A stretch of 64,000 bases of DNA from Homalodisca vitripennis (GCF_021130785.1 NW_025778065.1:1-64000); one strand, 5' to 3'; positions 24,797 to 38,581 are shown, numbered from the stretch's first letter. Made by a program: numbers and translations. Notes: a model not told the origin generated them from the letters alone.

Positions 24797-25255
24797 TTTT
24801 GAAACAAGAAAGAAACTTGTAAATGTGATATGTTACTAGGTTAAGAAAAATGCCATAACTTTTTTATTTCTTGAGCGATTTCAAAAAATGAGGTACCGTT
24901 CGTTTTAAAAATAAGTTTATATTTTTTTTATATTCTAGTAAATTTTTTATACAGGAAGTAGTTTTTGAGAAATTCACCATCAAAGATTTTAACTAGCCGC
25001 CATTTTGAATTTTGTTGAGTAAAAATTTTCAATTTTTTTTAAATTGACAATCTTTACTAGATTAGCATATGTTGAAAAGTTTAACTTTGTACCTTTAATG
25101 GTTGTTTAGAAAAAAAATTTAATGTAATAAACACAAACAGACGGACAGACGGAAAACGATGCATTTTAGGACACACATTTATAGGAACGTTTTGGTTCGT
25201 TTTGACCTCAGGAACAACCTCCTGAAGTTTGTCGGTGTATTTCAGTTACACCCTG
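24797..25255 (-). repeat. Right terminal inverted repeat
   Basis: Inverse of 21974-22438, ending CAGTTACACCCTG next to TA. Confidence 0.92.
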
Positions 25256-25257
25256 TA

Positions 25258-25944
25258 TATATTATGCGGTATAACAAATACATTTTATTATCAATCTCTT
25301 TGAAAACGAGCTAATTCAGTTCCTACCCTTCTGCTTACGGACATCTTGTAAAAAGTTAAGTTAGGCTAAGAGCAATTGATATATTGTCTATTTTAATTAG
25401 GTTTTGCTGATTATTAATATCCAGTTCATCTTTTTCGGATTTCATGATCTAGCATCTGTTTGAGATAGCGTCCACATTCATCAAAGGTGAAAGAATAGAA
25501 AACATTATAAACAAATTAAGTGAATAACGTAGAATAGTTTAAGTTATTAAGATTGAAGCGAATTCCAAAAGAAACGTTTTTGAGGGACTAGGCAATTTGG
25601 TAAGATTTTTTTCTTAACCTAGATTTTATTTACTTTTGAGATTATTTATCAGCCTTTCATCGAATACAGACCTGAAAGCACAATGTTACTGTGTATTTAC
25701 CACGGAACAGACGTAAACGACCAAATATTTCCTGGTTATTAAAAAACTGTAATATTCAATAACATTCTATTATCAGTATCTTCTTTTAAAAAAGTTTTGA
25801 AATTCGAAAAAATAAAACCACAAAACAAAATTTAATTTATAAAGGAAAAAATAATTTAATTAATTACAAGAAAGACTACTTTTCATTCTCATTATTCGTT
25901 GTATGTAGTGGTATATTTTGAATGGCGAGAAACAGTTTTTACTA
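25258..25944. other. Gene-free AT-rich DNA
   Basis: No supportable feature. Confidence 0.55.
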
Positions 25945-26172
25945 TTAGTGGTGTACATCTGGCCGGAACGTTTTGATGTAGAGTAATCTGCGTTTCGTAG
26001 ATAACGCTTCAACAATTGATGTATCAACACTGTAATTCCCTGAATCCGTGAGTGATAAAATCCTCGCATGTTCAGCTCGGCTATCAGTGCGTTGAACACT
26101 TCCTGTTGTATACGAGTAGGGATTATAAAACATCGCAAATCCTGTACAACTTTCGTATCTATTGGGCACCAT
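25945..26172 (-). CDS. Unrecognised small ORF or terminal exon candidate
   Basis: A 75-codon minus-strand frame starts in a good Kozak-like context (GCCATGG) with MVPNRYESCTGF and ends DVHH-TAA. It sits in a patch less AT-rich than its surroundings and has a balanced amino-acid composition. A CTACAACAG just upstream on the coding strand could be a splice acceptor. An overlapping 92-codon frame (25860-26138) competes for the same DNA. No family is recognised and no TATA box or partner exon was identified, so this is a guess from composition only. Confidence 0.2.
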   Translation of the reverse strand: MVPNRYESCTGFAMFYNPYSYTTGSVQRTDSRAEHARILSLTDSGNYSVDTSIVEALSTKRRLLYIKTFRPDVHH

Positions 26173-29100
26173 GGCCTGTTGTAGAATTTAACACTGATTT
26201 AAAACTAACGGTGTAAATTAATCTAAATTTAATTCTTAAGACAAATTTAATTTTCCATTTATTAGGCACAACATTGAATTTGGTAGGTTCTTTTATGTAC
26301 TATATAATAAGTACCTTCTGGCAAATCAATGATGATTCCAATATTCAGAGTGTATGACATGAAATTTTACTCATGGTGATACTAAAAGTCGACCTCTCAT
26401 TGAAATTGATGTTACTTGATTTAGTCCTTGAGACGGTTTTGTTGGTAGGCGTGGTAGTGTTGCTATAAGATTATTGGTACATCCAACTCAATGCGATGAT
26501 ACGACTAGTCGGAATAAAGTAATAATATTATAAGTAGTTTTCCATATTTTTCTATCAGCCCTTCTTTGGTAGATCCGATGGAAAAAGAGTATAATACTTT
26601 GGGCTATGAGTTAAAAAATGTTCAAACTTGTCTGGGTCCGTGCACTTCCAGTAGATTTTAACTAAATTTTTAGATTTTCCGGATCAGTTTTACAAAGTGA
26701 GGCATTTAAGGGTAGGTTTAAAGAAGAAAATTGAATTATTTTGTATGCGAGAATTTTTTTGTTATTGTATGTTAGTTGTCCTCGTCAACGAATATAATTA
26801 TGTATTAACAAATTTAAATGTTTACGAATTTCTAAGAGATATTGGCTGTAAATTCGGAACCACGATTTGACTAGGTGATAATTGTCAAGTCATACTTTCT
26901 GTCACTTTATAAGAGAAAGTGATGCCCTTGACACTTTTGCGTTATCTTACTTCCCGGCAGCAGTGTACTGAAAATAACGGAAAAAACTCCATTTTCATAA
27001 TGAAACGTTAACAAATATTTATAGTGTTTTTATTTTGTCTGTAATTAATCTCGGTAAAACACAAAAACTCTTGTTATTTCTTATATTAATAACAAATAAA
27101 TCTCTTACTACCTGTAATTTGTAGAGGTTTTACAGTTTTCCCCGGTTTATATGGATCAAATTTGGCCCTAATTAATTAGGATGAACGAAATTGCACCTTT
27201 TCTCTATGATAATGAAGAAGATTAAATATATAAATAACGCCTAAAACAATGAAAGGAGCTGAAGTGAATCACGCTGAATTAATAATTTAACTGTTAGAAA
27301 TAATATTTGACATTCATCTAGCAATTTATATGATATTCTCTTAACCAAAAACGATGATATGTTTGAGATAAAGAGAAACTTTTATAACCATACACATTTT
27401 CTACAAACACAAGATAACTTAAATTATTCAATTACAAGGATAATTACTAATACTTGTAACTCCTAACATTGTTAATGGAATCTGAGAACGATGTACCCAA
27501 AGGCTCTGTAAATTTCAAGCGGTAAATAGAGAATACCTGGCGGTTATTTGAAACTACTTAAAACCTAAAATATTAAACGATATAAGGTATGAAGTATTGG
27601 CCTGAATATTAAAGATTGTATAACATATATTCAAAGAATTTATTAACCCTTCTCTATATATAAGTAGGTTTAATATTATTACGTAATTGTAATTTTAATA
27701 AGCTAACCACATAAATATCAGTTACTAGTTGGGTTTAATAACTTGGTTTGAATATCATCATTCCTAGCTAGTTTAGTTTAATTATTTAAGTGGTCTAAAC
27801 TGCTCACATACAGACTACTATAGTCAATCCCTTAATTGCAATCTCTCTATGAATACACGTATAATTATCTATGCAAATTTTAGTTTCGACTATTCTCTCT
27901 ATTCACACATTCTACTGGATTGTGAAAAGATTTATTTATTTAGACTCTACACACAAAAGCGACCTATTTAACAAGCCTCATGATAACATACATACCATTT
28001 CTAAATTACTTCACTAAACATGTTCCTTAAACACCAAAATAATTCCTTAATCTTTGGAGTTTTTATATATGCTCACACATAAAGTAGTTATAGAAAAGTT
28101 ATTAGAATTAAAAGTAACAAACTAAACCTCGATGGAAGATCGGGTTTAATTCTAAAAACATCGTCCGCCAGACTGGTGCCTCGTATACTTCCAATAAACT
28201 GTCGTTAAAAATTTGCAAACCCATTAATAGTGTATAGCAGTAGGAAAGGTTTTCCTTTAAAGTTATAGAGGGAACACTGTATGTGTCAAATTGACCAAGT
28301 TTTAGTTTTGGAAACCACGAAACCTATTACTTTTCCCTACTGAGATTCAGAAGAAATATTTTATCTAGGAATTATTTAATTATTATTGGTGTTGCGAATA
28401 TATTTTCTTACTTTTTTTAAGATACAATATCATATTATAAACCTGTAATTAAGAAAAATATTGTTGAATAATACAATAATTATTAGACAGCTATTAGTTG
28501 TTTTATTAAATTTGTAAAACAGTACCATGAACTGTTGCATTTACTTACTTTTTCATTTCATGCTATGTGCTTGTTTATTAACTTTGAGAGAATAATACGA
28601 AATTGCATCCTAATACAATTAAAAATATTTATATTGGAATAATTGACATTCTTCGTAATTTTGGTAAATATTTATAGATATCACTTAGACTTAGGTATCA
28701 CTTTAGCATTATCACTGCACAATGTATGCAGTCTGACACAGAGGGAGTTCTTTGTCGATATGTTTCTGAATTGTACAGAAAACCTTTGAAGAATATTGCT
28801 CCGAGATGGGGGTTGTCTGTTTTCGCTGTACATAATGTGACAAACCAGAGTTAAGGAGTTTGTCTCTCCGAACCACATTACACTACTGGCCTTACCTTGA
28901 TCTGATAACGTTTTAGCTTTAAGTTTATAACAAGGATATAATCAAACAAACTTGATTACAATGTATTGTGAAACAAAATTCTCTCATATAGTTGGCCTTA
29001 CCTATCCTACTAGAAAAGTGAGATTTTAATTTACCTAACTGTATATAGATACCCATCACATCATATGGCCATACTGATTTCATTTGTACACGGTTTTCTA

Positions 29101-30051
29101 TTTAGTGTCAATTTTCTAACAAAACACACAGCACCTTATATTTGATTTTGTAATATGAATGGTGTAAGTAAATAGTTTTAAACACAATTTATCATACTGC
29201 TTTCTTTATTATATGGAAATAAATTATTAATGATAGTTTAAATATCATCTAGTCTTGCATAATATAAATCATGGAACCTGGAATTGAACTTGATCTGAGT
29301 AAATGTGTGTTTATATTATTATTAGAAATTTAGCGGTGTTGTATATTTTGGAGAAATATATAATTATTTGATATTGTTATAGTTTAAATAAAATCTTTAC
29401 GGTAAGTACGAGATAGTACATATAGTCGAAGTTTGTGCTATCAGCTGGTTCTACAGGTAACTCTCATAACTCAAGATGTTCACCGTTACACCTGACATAT
29501 CACAACTGACACCAAACACATCTTTAACGGCCCGAAATTGTCTCCTGCTATTTGACAGTCTAATACGACACGGCTGAGAAACTCGAGGTGATTAATGTAC
29601 GCTAATGTGAATTTACCAGTCTTACAATTCGATACGGAACATGGAAACTCAACTTGCCACTCGGTACCTCGACTGAAATGCGAAGCTTAAGTTATAATGA
29701 TCGCTTTCAAAGCTTTATTATTTGAATGTAATAAAATAGCTATAGATAAGAATAAAAGCTAAATTATTTATCTAAACTTATGTAAATTATCTTTCTAACT
29801 TCGAGATGGTACAATAATCTGTACTTCCTAATACGAACTCAAAGAATAATTCGTGTTGACCAGGTGGTGACGGACAAAAATGTAAAGTTATTTTTGATGC
29901 TTGTTTGGTATAAATAATATAAGAAACGACTTTTAATATATTAATCAACGTTTTTGACATATATGTTGTCAATTTATTATACAGCACTAGTCTTGTCCTC
30001 AAATACTGGAACCATCAAGCAACGGGTGTGATATACTTGCCCCTATGTATT
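26173..30051. other. Gene-free AT-rich DNA
   Basis: Nothing supportable. A patch at about 29440-29690 is less AT-rich but has no long ORF or recognised repeat. Confidence 0.55.
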
Positions 30052-30123
30052 AAATATATATATAAATATTATATATATATATATACATATATATACATAT
30101 ATATATACATATATATATACAAT

Positions 30124-30150
<27 letters not shown>
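30052..30150. repeat. (TA)n microsatellite with TACATA variants
   Basis: About 100 bp of TA dinucleotides interrupted by regularly spaced TACATA units. Confidence 0.85.
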
Positions 30151-30154
<4 letters not shown>

Positions 30155-31905
30155 AGACACAAAATGTAAACAGCTTTAACTATTATTCGACTCTTTGTAG
30201 CTATTTACAATATCTGTTAAAATTCAATATCCTCAATAAAACTGATTTTATATATTTATATACGCATATTCTGTATACGCAATATATAACTGAGGTATAT
30301 TTAAATTTATAAAGTTTATTTGTTTCCTTGGTACCCTATATCGCTCATTCTATTATTGCTCTATCATTGCCATTCCAAATTTGCTTTTATAATTTAAATG
30401 CCTCCATAACGTACTTTATTTGTTGGTATCTATTTAAATTATTGATAGCCTAAGCTACTCTTCTTTCGTAAAATTTGTTCTCTTACAAGTCATTCCTTAG
30501 CTATTAGTTGTTTTTATAATTAATTAAGGTTTATATTATATCCTTTAGGATTGTACAGATCCGATAAAACCATGTCCAAATGGATGGATTTAAAGCACTC
30601 ACAAGATAAGTAATCCTATTTTTATATCCAACATTATTCCCGATAAATGGATTTTATTTCCGAAAAAGTTTCTCATCCTATTGGCGAGTTCGAAGACATT
30701 CCTAGATTCAGAACCGCATATCCTGAAAAATCTGCATATCCCACATTATTGAACAAGACTGCAACTTCCAAAATCGAATAGCTGTACATTTGTTCTTGTT
30801 CGGTAGGATGCCTATGGTTGTTCCTGACATTAGTTGAGGAGTTAGGAGTCCTGATTGTAGTTTTACGTCATCTGAACCATAACTTAGATGACTTTTGTAT
30901 CACTCTGTCTCCTTTTAGGAAGTTTTTTAGGTGTTTTTTGTAAGTGGTGTCATTTATAAGTTGATATCTTTATCAGTAAATATTCTGAACAACTATTTCA
31001 TCCCAACAGCCTGTAAGGTAGGGTAAAACAATTGGCATTTTTCCCCTTTTGGCAACAATGGTTTTTTTTTTGAAACTATACTCGTTACAGGTTCAATATT
31101 TCAGTATTAATTTTATACTAATCAATATGTTTACTAAGTAATAGTTTAAGTATGTGTCTGTTATAAATGCACTCCATAATGCATTCATTACTTATTTAGA
31201 GCAGCGAATGAGTTTAATTAAAACAAGGAAACAAACGCTCCAAAACTACTGTTGGATTAGAGAACAACCAATTACACGTAGAGTGACTCTCAAGCATTGT
31301 GCAGTGGTAATGAGATTTTGCTAAGGGTTCAAATTATTAGAAGAGTTTGAAAATATATATCTGCCTGGGAAACACTTGCGGTGGTTGTTACCTTTCTCAG
31401 CCTTTGGCCTGTAATTCATCACATAAATTTATCAGCTATTACAACAGTTTTCTTTCGCAGGCCTACACTGTTATGTTGACTTTACATTCTCCTCGGGGTC
31501 ATGTTCTTACATATGTTGTTTATTCTAATACCGCCTTTAAAGTTCTTATTTAATTCAGCAATGGAATAACTTTAAGGAGAATCCGAACGCCATGTGATCG
31601 CAATGTGAGCAATACATTTCAAAGATTTACATAGATACACAGCTGACACTTTTGCATTATAAGGGGCAACATTTTTGGTTTCTTATGGTATGGTATTAAA
31701 TTATCACTAAGAAAAGAAATCTAGATATTGTCACTCCACACCATACAAGTCACGACCTCATGTCAAGTCAAGAGCACAATCACAAATTTCACGACCGCAC
31801 ATACCGAAGTGGGATACTGCCTTGCATAAGTGAGAAAAATGGATACTTTAGTGGTTATCCATTGCCGCAAGTAGTATGATTTAAGTACTTCCTATGGATA
31901 ACATT
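30151..31905. other. Gene-free DNA
   Basis: No supportable gene. The last 150 bp may belong to the retroelement remnant that carries the hammerhead-like motif downstream. Confidence 0.5.
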
Positions 31906-31957
31906 TCTGACACCTGACGAAGAGGTTGGATTTAAATCCTCGAAACGTAGTGTTACA
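31906..31957 (+). ncRNA. Hammerhead-ribozyme-like motif, Penelope-type, copy 1
   Basis: The core reads CTGACGA (31914-31920). One extra A follows, then a stem GAGG/CCTC (31922-31925 and 31938-31941), then GAAA (31942-31945) and CGTA. Stem I can form between GACAC before the core (31909-31913) and GTGTT after CGTA (31950-31954). Stem III would be the two-pair palindrome ACGT, too short for a monomer. Cervera and de la Pena described minimal hammerheads in Penelope-like retroelements that may act as dimers. The extra base after CUGANGA departs from the canonical core. Activity is unknown. Confidence 0.55.
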
Positions 31958-32854
31958 CATTATTTATAAACGATCGCAAATTTCCATATACATTTATGCC
32001 ATAAAACATTTTTGATATACAATAATTTTAAAGTATTGCTGAACGTTAATTTTTTTATAAGTTTAATGGTTTTTTATATTTATTTACCGATATATTTAAC
32101 AAGTTTTGAATTAAAAGAAAGCTGTTATAAGGAAGTATGTGGTTTTAAAACGTTCAGCTTTTAAAACTATTATTTTAGCAAAACCCAGAGTCTATAGATG
32201 GAGAGAGATTAATACTGCCGCGATACAAAACCTGTAACTGTACGTGTACTCTATACAGCCTTCAGTTTAAGTAAATTCAGGCCAGGTTTGTTTGCAATCA
32301 GTTAGAAACTATACTTGAAAATGTTAACTGTGTAAAAATAATACTGCAAGCTGCTATGTTTTCTCATTCTTTCTGTTCTGAAAAGTTTGTGTATCCATTA
32401 ACCTTGGTCATACCTTGTTTTAAACATTTAAATTATTAATTTTAGTCTACGATGTCTACTAAATGGGAAGACTTTTGTCTAAAACATCTTTTAGTGTTTA
32501 AATGTGCTGGTGGTCATTGATGCTTGAAACGGAATTGTTATATTACTGTTATTATAAATTCCACACAAAAATAAAAATTGATTTAAATTTCTCAAATAAT
32601 TTATACAATCATAGTATACAATCTCTGAAAATTTGTGTATTACAGTTAAACAACATCTTGTATACTTCTATTATACATTTTTATACAAAATAATATGAGA
32701 AAAACTCATCTGTCTCAAAGTAAACAATACATTTATGCGTATAACTGACTGGTTAGTGGCATCTCGGCCAGTTGTGTTTCATTTTACTAGGCCTAATTGT
32801 CGAGAATCAGAGTATAGCTAAATCATAAACGGTATCAGCCACATAAGCCATCAA
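31958..32854. other. Gene-free AT-rich DNA
   Basis: The first 30 bp (to about 31987) share a GATNGCAAAT block with the other hammerhead-like copies. Nothing else can be supported. Confidence 0.5.
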
Positions 32855-33060
32855 ATTGGGAAGGCTGCGTGGTCCAAAGCGCTACTAGGATTTAGGAGTA
32901 GGCCTAGGAGTTGAGGCTTCGATTCCTGAGTCTTAGGATAGAGATTTTTGTTCTCTGGTACTCACTTATATGAGATTCACTGGTCTGTGGTATAGCTGTT
33001 GGGAAGACCCACATTAAATTATCTATGTTTTATTAGATAAAAGCTGACGGGATCAATGTA
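32855..33060 (+). repeat. tRNA-derived SINE-like element
   Basis: An A-box-like GGCTGCGTGGTCCAAAGCGC starts at 32863 and a B-box-like GCTTCGATTCC lies at 32916-32926. The spacing fits a tRNA with a long variable arm. An unrelated body of about 130 bp follows. The 3' end is not defined, and no target duplication was found. Confidence 0.45.
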
Positions 33061-33740
33061 TTCTAGTGTAAACGTACCATCTGTATACTTCAAACTTCAA
33101 TCAGCTACTATATTGAAATCAGTTTTGATTTATGTAATGGAACATCCGCAATACAAGTTTTACCCCAGTTCGAATGATTCAAGAGCAAACATTATTGTAA
33201 ATACATGAGAATTCTAAAAATCTTGTTTGCGCTTTAGTGCATATAAAGATTTTTTTCTAAATTTTGAATTTCTACAATCTTGAACCTTAATACGTAATAA
33301 AAATATGAAAGAATAAATATTGTTTATAAAAAAACTAACACATTTTTAAAATATACCTGTTTAAGTCTATGTTAGAAATAAGTTTATTAAAATCTTTGTT
33401 TGCAAATGGTTGACTTAATAAAAATATTTGTTTATTATTACTGACCAACGAACTCATCTAAGCTTTGCAGAGGTATTGCTTTGGTACCAATTTTAGTCTA
33501 AATATCATGGAAATTACAGAATAACTCATTTATCGCGTTCACAAGCTCGTGAAATATTGTAAAAGTCATTATGTATGTACATTATGGATTATGGTAGTTT
33601 TCGGAGGTGGATGACTAAATTTTAATTTTTTGGACACTCAGCCAATGGAATCTGCCTAATACAACGAAAATAATAATTAATTATTTTTCTAGGACCTATG
33701 CAATTCTATCTACATAAATAAATTAGCTATATTTACAATG
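33061..33740. other. Gene-free AT-rich DNA
   Basis: No supportable feature. Confidence 0.55.
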
Positions 33741-33867
33741 CAGAAAGTTTAGGTACGACTTGAGGTATAATCGGTTAAGCTGTAATCCAACGTTAGGCTT
33801 GGTCCATTGTTTTCACGTTTAATTAAATCTACACATTCAATCCACTTCAAATGTGGGTGCTTTGATC
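33741..33867 (+). repeat. Dispersed repeat, copy B
   Basis: Direct-orientation partner of 157-281, with conserved TTTAATTAAATCTACACATT and GGTGCTTTGA blocks and about 20-25% divergence by eye. Confidence 0.6.
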
Positions 33868-36800
33868 ATTCGGATGCCGGTCCTTACAAAATGACTACCT
33901 GTGAAGTCAAATTACTTTAATTAAATTGTAACGCAATTTCAATGTATTTATTGTAAGCAACCACGCAGTCCCATTAACAAACCACACTAAAAGAAACTTA
34001 ACAAGTCTTTTTTACAGAATAAGCTGTTATTCTACATAGAATAAATTATGATTGTTTTAAAATGAATATTGAATATTAAAAGCAATGTGTAAATCACAGT
34101 CTAATCAAAATCTCAAATAAATTTTAAAAGAGGCCGCATTGTTCTTCTTCATTATTTAGTGTTCAGGATATTGGAACACGATACTTCAAATTCTTATATA
34201 GTTGAAACACGTTACCAATAAAAATAAATTATTTATTTCGTTGCTTAACTTGTAAATGTTGTCTCTTATAAAGCCTTAAGTTGTATTTCAATATTAATTT
34301 TTTATGCGTGAAACTTCAGCTTATATTCTCTATAAATAATTTTTATTCAAGGAAAAATTTATTTACAGATTAAAAAGACTGAATTAGAAACCAGAAGGGA
34401 AACTTAATATGCTAATTAATAATTGGGATTTTTTGAAGAAAATATTTAAATCCCTAATTTAAAAAATGAGAATATTCCCCAAAAATTTATTCCTTATACC
34501 ATGCAATAAGTTAATCCTAGAAAATGCTGCAATCAAGAAAAATGTATTAACTCATATTTCATAAGGCTAAATATAATTAATTAAGCCATAAAACAGCACA
34601 TGAAAATCTTAAAGTTTTAACTGTGTGACTATATTTATTAATCCACTTGAAGTAGTTTATAAAGTCTCAGAACATTTTTAAACTCGGTTGATCCACCGTG
34701 TTTAGCGACCTTCTCAGAAACATCTTAGTGCACTCAATTGTGTGTATCTATTGAACCAATGAGAATACCACATTTTTTATATTTTGTAGGTGTTTCTTAT
34801 GTTAAAAAAAAACTAAATAGTTCGTTTCGAGCCTTTAGTCTCCGACCATTTGAGACGTCGCCGAGTGTATAGCATTTGACTGGGAGACCGCCCAATTGGC
34901 TAACAGACTTCTAAAATAGGTCTAAGGATATATACACAAATAAATCAAAATTGTCGAGAGAATGTACATATTGTTATGTTTGCATGGATAAAACGGTGGA
35001 GAGCGTTTAAATTTAACAGTAAACCTGCTTTTGCATTGCATTAGATATTATTGTCAACTACAATAAATATATTTTAAATTTAAATTTTAATTAAAATTTT
35101 TTATTCAATAGGAAGTCACGTAAAACTCATTTGATTCTAAACAGGAGTGTAAGGGTAAATAAAAATTAACTTTAAGATAAGAGCCTTGAGGGTTAGGTTC
35201 CCTCTTATGTACATTTTACCCAAAGTTTCATTCGTCAAACCGGTAATATCCTTTAGGGCATTCTGTATATTCTAGAAAATTAAAAAAGACATTTAACCTT
35301 TTAATACTAAATCTTCTGGTACAATCTAATATTGAGATATATTCTTCTATCATCTGTAGGGTCCACAATAGTGCCATAGAAGAAAAACAGAATGTATGTA
35401 ATAGGGTCTTTTTTTGTATAGGGAAGTAAATACATATTTGTGAAGCTTTCGAGTTGAATGATAACCCTATTTCTCCAACCTGGACTTATGAGTCTGGCAT
35501 GGTCAGTAATGAAAGTTTTTTGTTATCATCTCCTTTTCACAGAAATTTTCCCTTCACTTTTCACCAACAAGAAATATATAAATATCCTCCTATGACGATT
35601 TGTACATAAGGTCTTATTATAATACGAGTAGTTGAAATATAATTATGGTGTACAACATAAGCTTTTCACTGTTGTCATCGAAAACTAAATACAACTGAAC
35701 TCATCTTTAACCATCGTAGCTATTGTCATTGAATCTGTTTAGCGTATATTTACAATTCAACGGTAATTTCAGGTACTCCATTTAGTCTTTTGCACAGCCC
35801 AATAGTACTTACCCATATTTTAGCAGAGTAGAACTGTCCAAACGTTAGCTGCAATTTTGATGTTTCAACATTCTTTTATATTTGTAACAATAATAATTAT
35901 ATATACTTTTAGTATTGTTATAAACTAGGTCTTGGTTAGTTGGCGAAGCTTTTTATAGTGCAGAATCCAACGCTAGTCAAAGATTGTACTGACATGTTGA
36001 TATCTTGGTTGACTGAATTCCAAAACGGAAATTGTAGTTCTGTTCCAATATTCTCTTCATAAAAGGGATAGTTCCTTAGATTCACGTTTCACAATCATTA
36101 CATTTTCCTTACTTTAAGGTTTCCTTATGAATGAATATTTCTCCTATCTGTATACTTTATTGGGTGAAAACTCGTTTTATAATTCTTTTTTATAAAATAT
36201 TTTTTTACTTCTTAACAAAATAGTGACAAAATATTATTAGCCTTTTATTAATAACTAATTACAATTACTGAGGTAGGGTCACGGGGTGAATATTAAATCG
36301 CGTCCTTCTTTGTTCACGTCCTGATTTCGTTACTTAAAATATCATTACCAATATCACCGTCTAACAAGTTATTGTTTTTATTTTTGGGGTGTGGGGGAAC
36401 ATTTCCATCGAAATTATTAATTTTATTAGCTTTTAAAATTATAATAGAAATTGAATTTAGTTGCTTACGAACAATGAAGTGGCTAACTCTGTCCAGTAGA
36501 GTTGTATAATCAAATGTTTAGTTTTGATTAATCAGTGTATAGTCTTCTGAGTAGAAATGTTTAGGAGTACGTTTAACATTATTGACGATGTAATACAAAT
36601 CCATAAATCGCTTTAGATTTCTTACAACAATGATATTTCTGAGGCCATTTCCTTTTAATGTGAATTCCTCATATCTTTGGAAAATTAAAAGTATTATGGT
36701 AATATGAGCACGAGTAGTATTTTTAAGTATTTTAAGACAGTAATATATATTTATGGAGTTTCAACATAAAGTACCGTTTTACAATTAGGAGACAAATGAG

Positions 36801-38529
36801 ATTATTCAAGTATCCTGAGGTTGTAGCAGGCCGCCGAGACCTTCCGTGGTTGCTGTGTTTTAGGTATATTGAGTGAATGCTTTTTAGAATAAACAAAACA
36901 CAATATTTTTATATATCGAGTAAAAATAAATGTATAAAAACATTGAGATTATAGTATTTGCTTGCGAATTACTATAACACGTGTTTCACCCTACAGCTAA
37001 TCTGCATTGCTGTTTCATAGTACTTTCAATGTTTACATTGTAAAAAGATAGGTTTATTAAAATAATTACTACCATAACATTATTATAATTGTAATAACAA
37101 CTAATTTTTAAAAAGAATGCTGCTTTCGTTACAACAAGCAACAAGCCAAATAAAAATGATTATCTTAATAGCGTATTCACAACTTCAACACCCACCTATA
37201 TATTTTCGACCGCCCTAGAGAGCGATAAAGTGATTTTTTAAACTCGCTGCTACTACCTTTACAGTAATCAAAAGTCAAATTACCCTTGCAGTGCATAATT
37301 ATAGTAAGAAAAATTCTGAGGTAGATAATAAATCTTGATAATCGCGTTGTATTTCGGTATCGCCCATTATCAATATAAAGCTTTCAACGAATAATTTGTT
37401 ATAGAATATTTTACATTAAATTGACTTTCTCTTAAATTGTACCGATAGCCACAACGTATTTTACTGCTAAGACATCCGTTAGTGAAAATAAAATGACATA
37501 AACATTAACCATCATCTCACGTCCGCCTTTCACGTCTGTCTTTACTGTAGAGCAGCGCACGTTCTGGCCTTTGTTGTCCTTGACAGGCTTCGAGTCTGCA
37601 GAAAGTCACTTTTAATAGACTTCGTTTGAGACTTTCCTCGGAAAAATATATTTCAACTTTACAATTCAGTCATCTTTTCATTACTACTCTCTTAGAGATG
37701 TCTAACCAATTAATTAATATTCCGTGGTTTATTTTGTATTCTGTGTCTGATATAAACTCAGCTTCTTCCTCCGAATCATAGGTAGTAATTGGCTTAGCTT
37801 CAGTAAAGTCTAAAATTCAGACAGATATATCGAGAACAACTTATTTTATTAACACAACAAAAGATACGTATATAAAATCCGTTTAAGATGTCAACTATTT
37901 CTTTCTTTTCTCATTGTCTAAAATTAAAAGAAACCATTTGATATGTAATGTAATTTAGTTCAAAAATTTTTCATATTTTAAAAGTTTTTTTTACAATTTT
38001 ATGTTTTTAAATTCAAAACAACATTTTTTGTGGTAAATAAGTACATAATATAGTCTAATCATTATTAGTCCTTGCTTTACTACAACTATTTTGAATCCTG
38101 AAAGTAGCAACTCTTTACAAAAAGGAATTAAAAATCGGCCAACAAATTTGACGTCACAGATGATAGGTGAAGGGCTAATGAGTTTCTCTTCAAAGCTTTG
38201 AAAGCCCGCATAATATCAGTACATAATTACTCCCAAAGTGTATTTTTTACCATCACTGGACAATTTTTTACATAATATACCATAATAATAAATTCTTTAT
38301 TATACTATTCCATTTCATAAATCGACTGAGAATATACAATTTAAGTAGAACGTTTTCTGTCTTTAATAAATCAAGTATACTATAACATATAATTCTTGAG
38401 AGTAATAGTCCCTTTATTATTGTTTTTATAAGTATAAAACATTTTTTTATTAAAATTTGGTAGTGACGATTGAGTTTTTGAAAGGATAACAAGATTTAGG
38501 ACATTTGCCATCTTGACGTGGTAAAAATG
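33868..38529. other. Gene-free AT-rich DNA
   Basis: No supportable gene. A faint tRNA-like string at about 34850-34900 has no matching B box and is not called. The last 30 bp carry the ATTTGCCATC tail block of the hammerhead-like family on the minus strand. Confidence 0.5.
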
Positions 38530-38581
38530 TATATAACACCACGTTTTGTGGACTGGAATCTATACTCTTCGTCAGGTCCAA
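38530..38581 (-). ncRNA. Decayed hammerhead-like motif, Penelope-type, copy 2
   Basis: On the minus strand the motif reads CTGACGA (plus 38569-38575), an extra A, GAG, then AGATTCCAG, CCAC and AAAACGTGGTGTTA. It is homologous to the copies at 31906 and 60281, but the GAAA box has become AAAA and stem II is weak. It would therefore be inactive. The same downstream tail (GATGGCAAATGTCC) is present. Confidence 0.45.

Larger units (their letters stand above)
21974..25255 (+). mobile_element. Tc1/mariner-superfamily DNA transposon (DD41D-like) with nested insert
   Basis: A 3282-bp element starting CAGGGTGTAACTGAAATAC and ending with the inverse (CAGTTACACCCTG). It is flanked by TA on both sides (21972-21973 and 25256-25257), the superfamily's target duplication. 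The terminal inverted repeats are unusually long, about 465 and 459 bp, and nearly identical. They enclose one transposase gene on the plus strand, split by an insertion of about 825 bp. Without the insert the element would be about 2.45 kb. Confidence 0.93.

Noticed and set aside
31290..31340. Possible SINE head (GTGCAGTGG and GGGTTCAAATT)
   Set aside because: The A-to-B box spacing is too short and there is no body.
34848..34905. String resembling tRNA or 5S rRNA fragments (GTCGCCGAGTG and ACTGGGAGACCGCCC)
   Set aside because: No complete cloverleaf, no B box and no full 5S similarity by eye.
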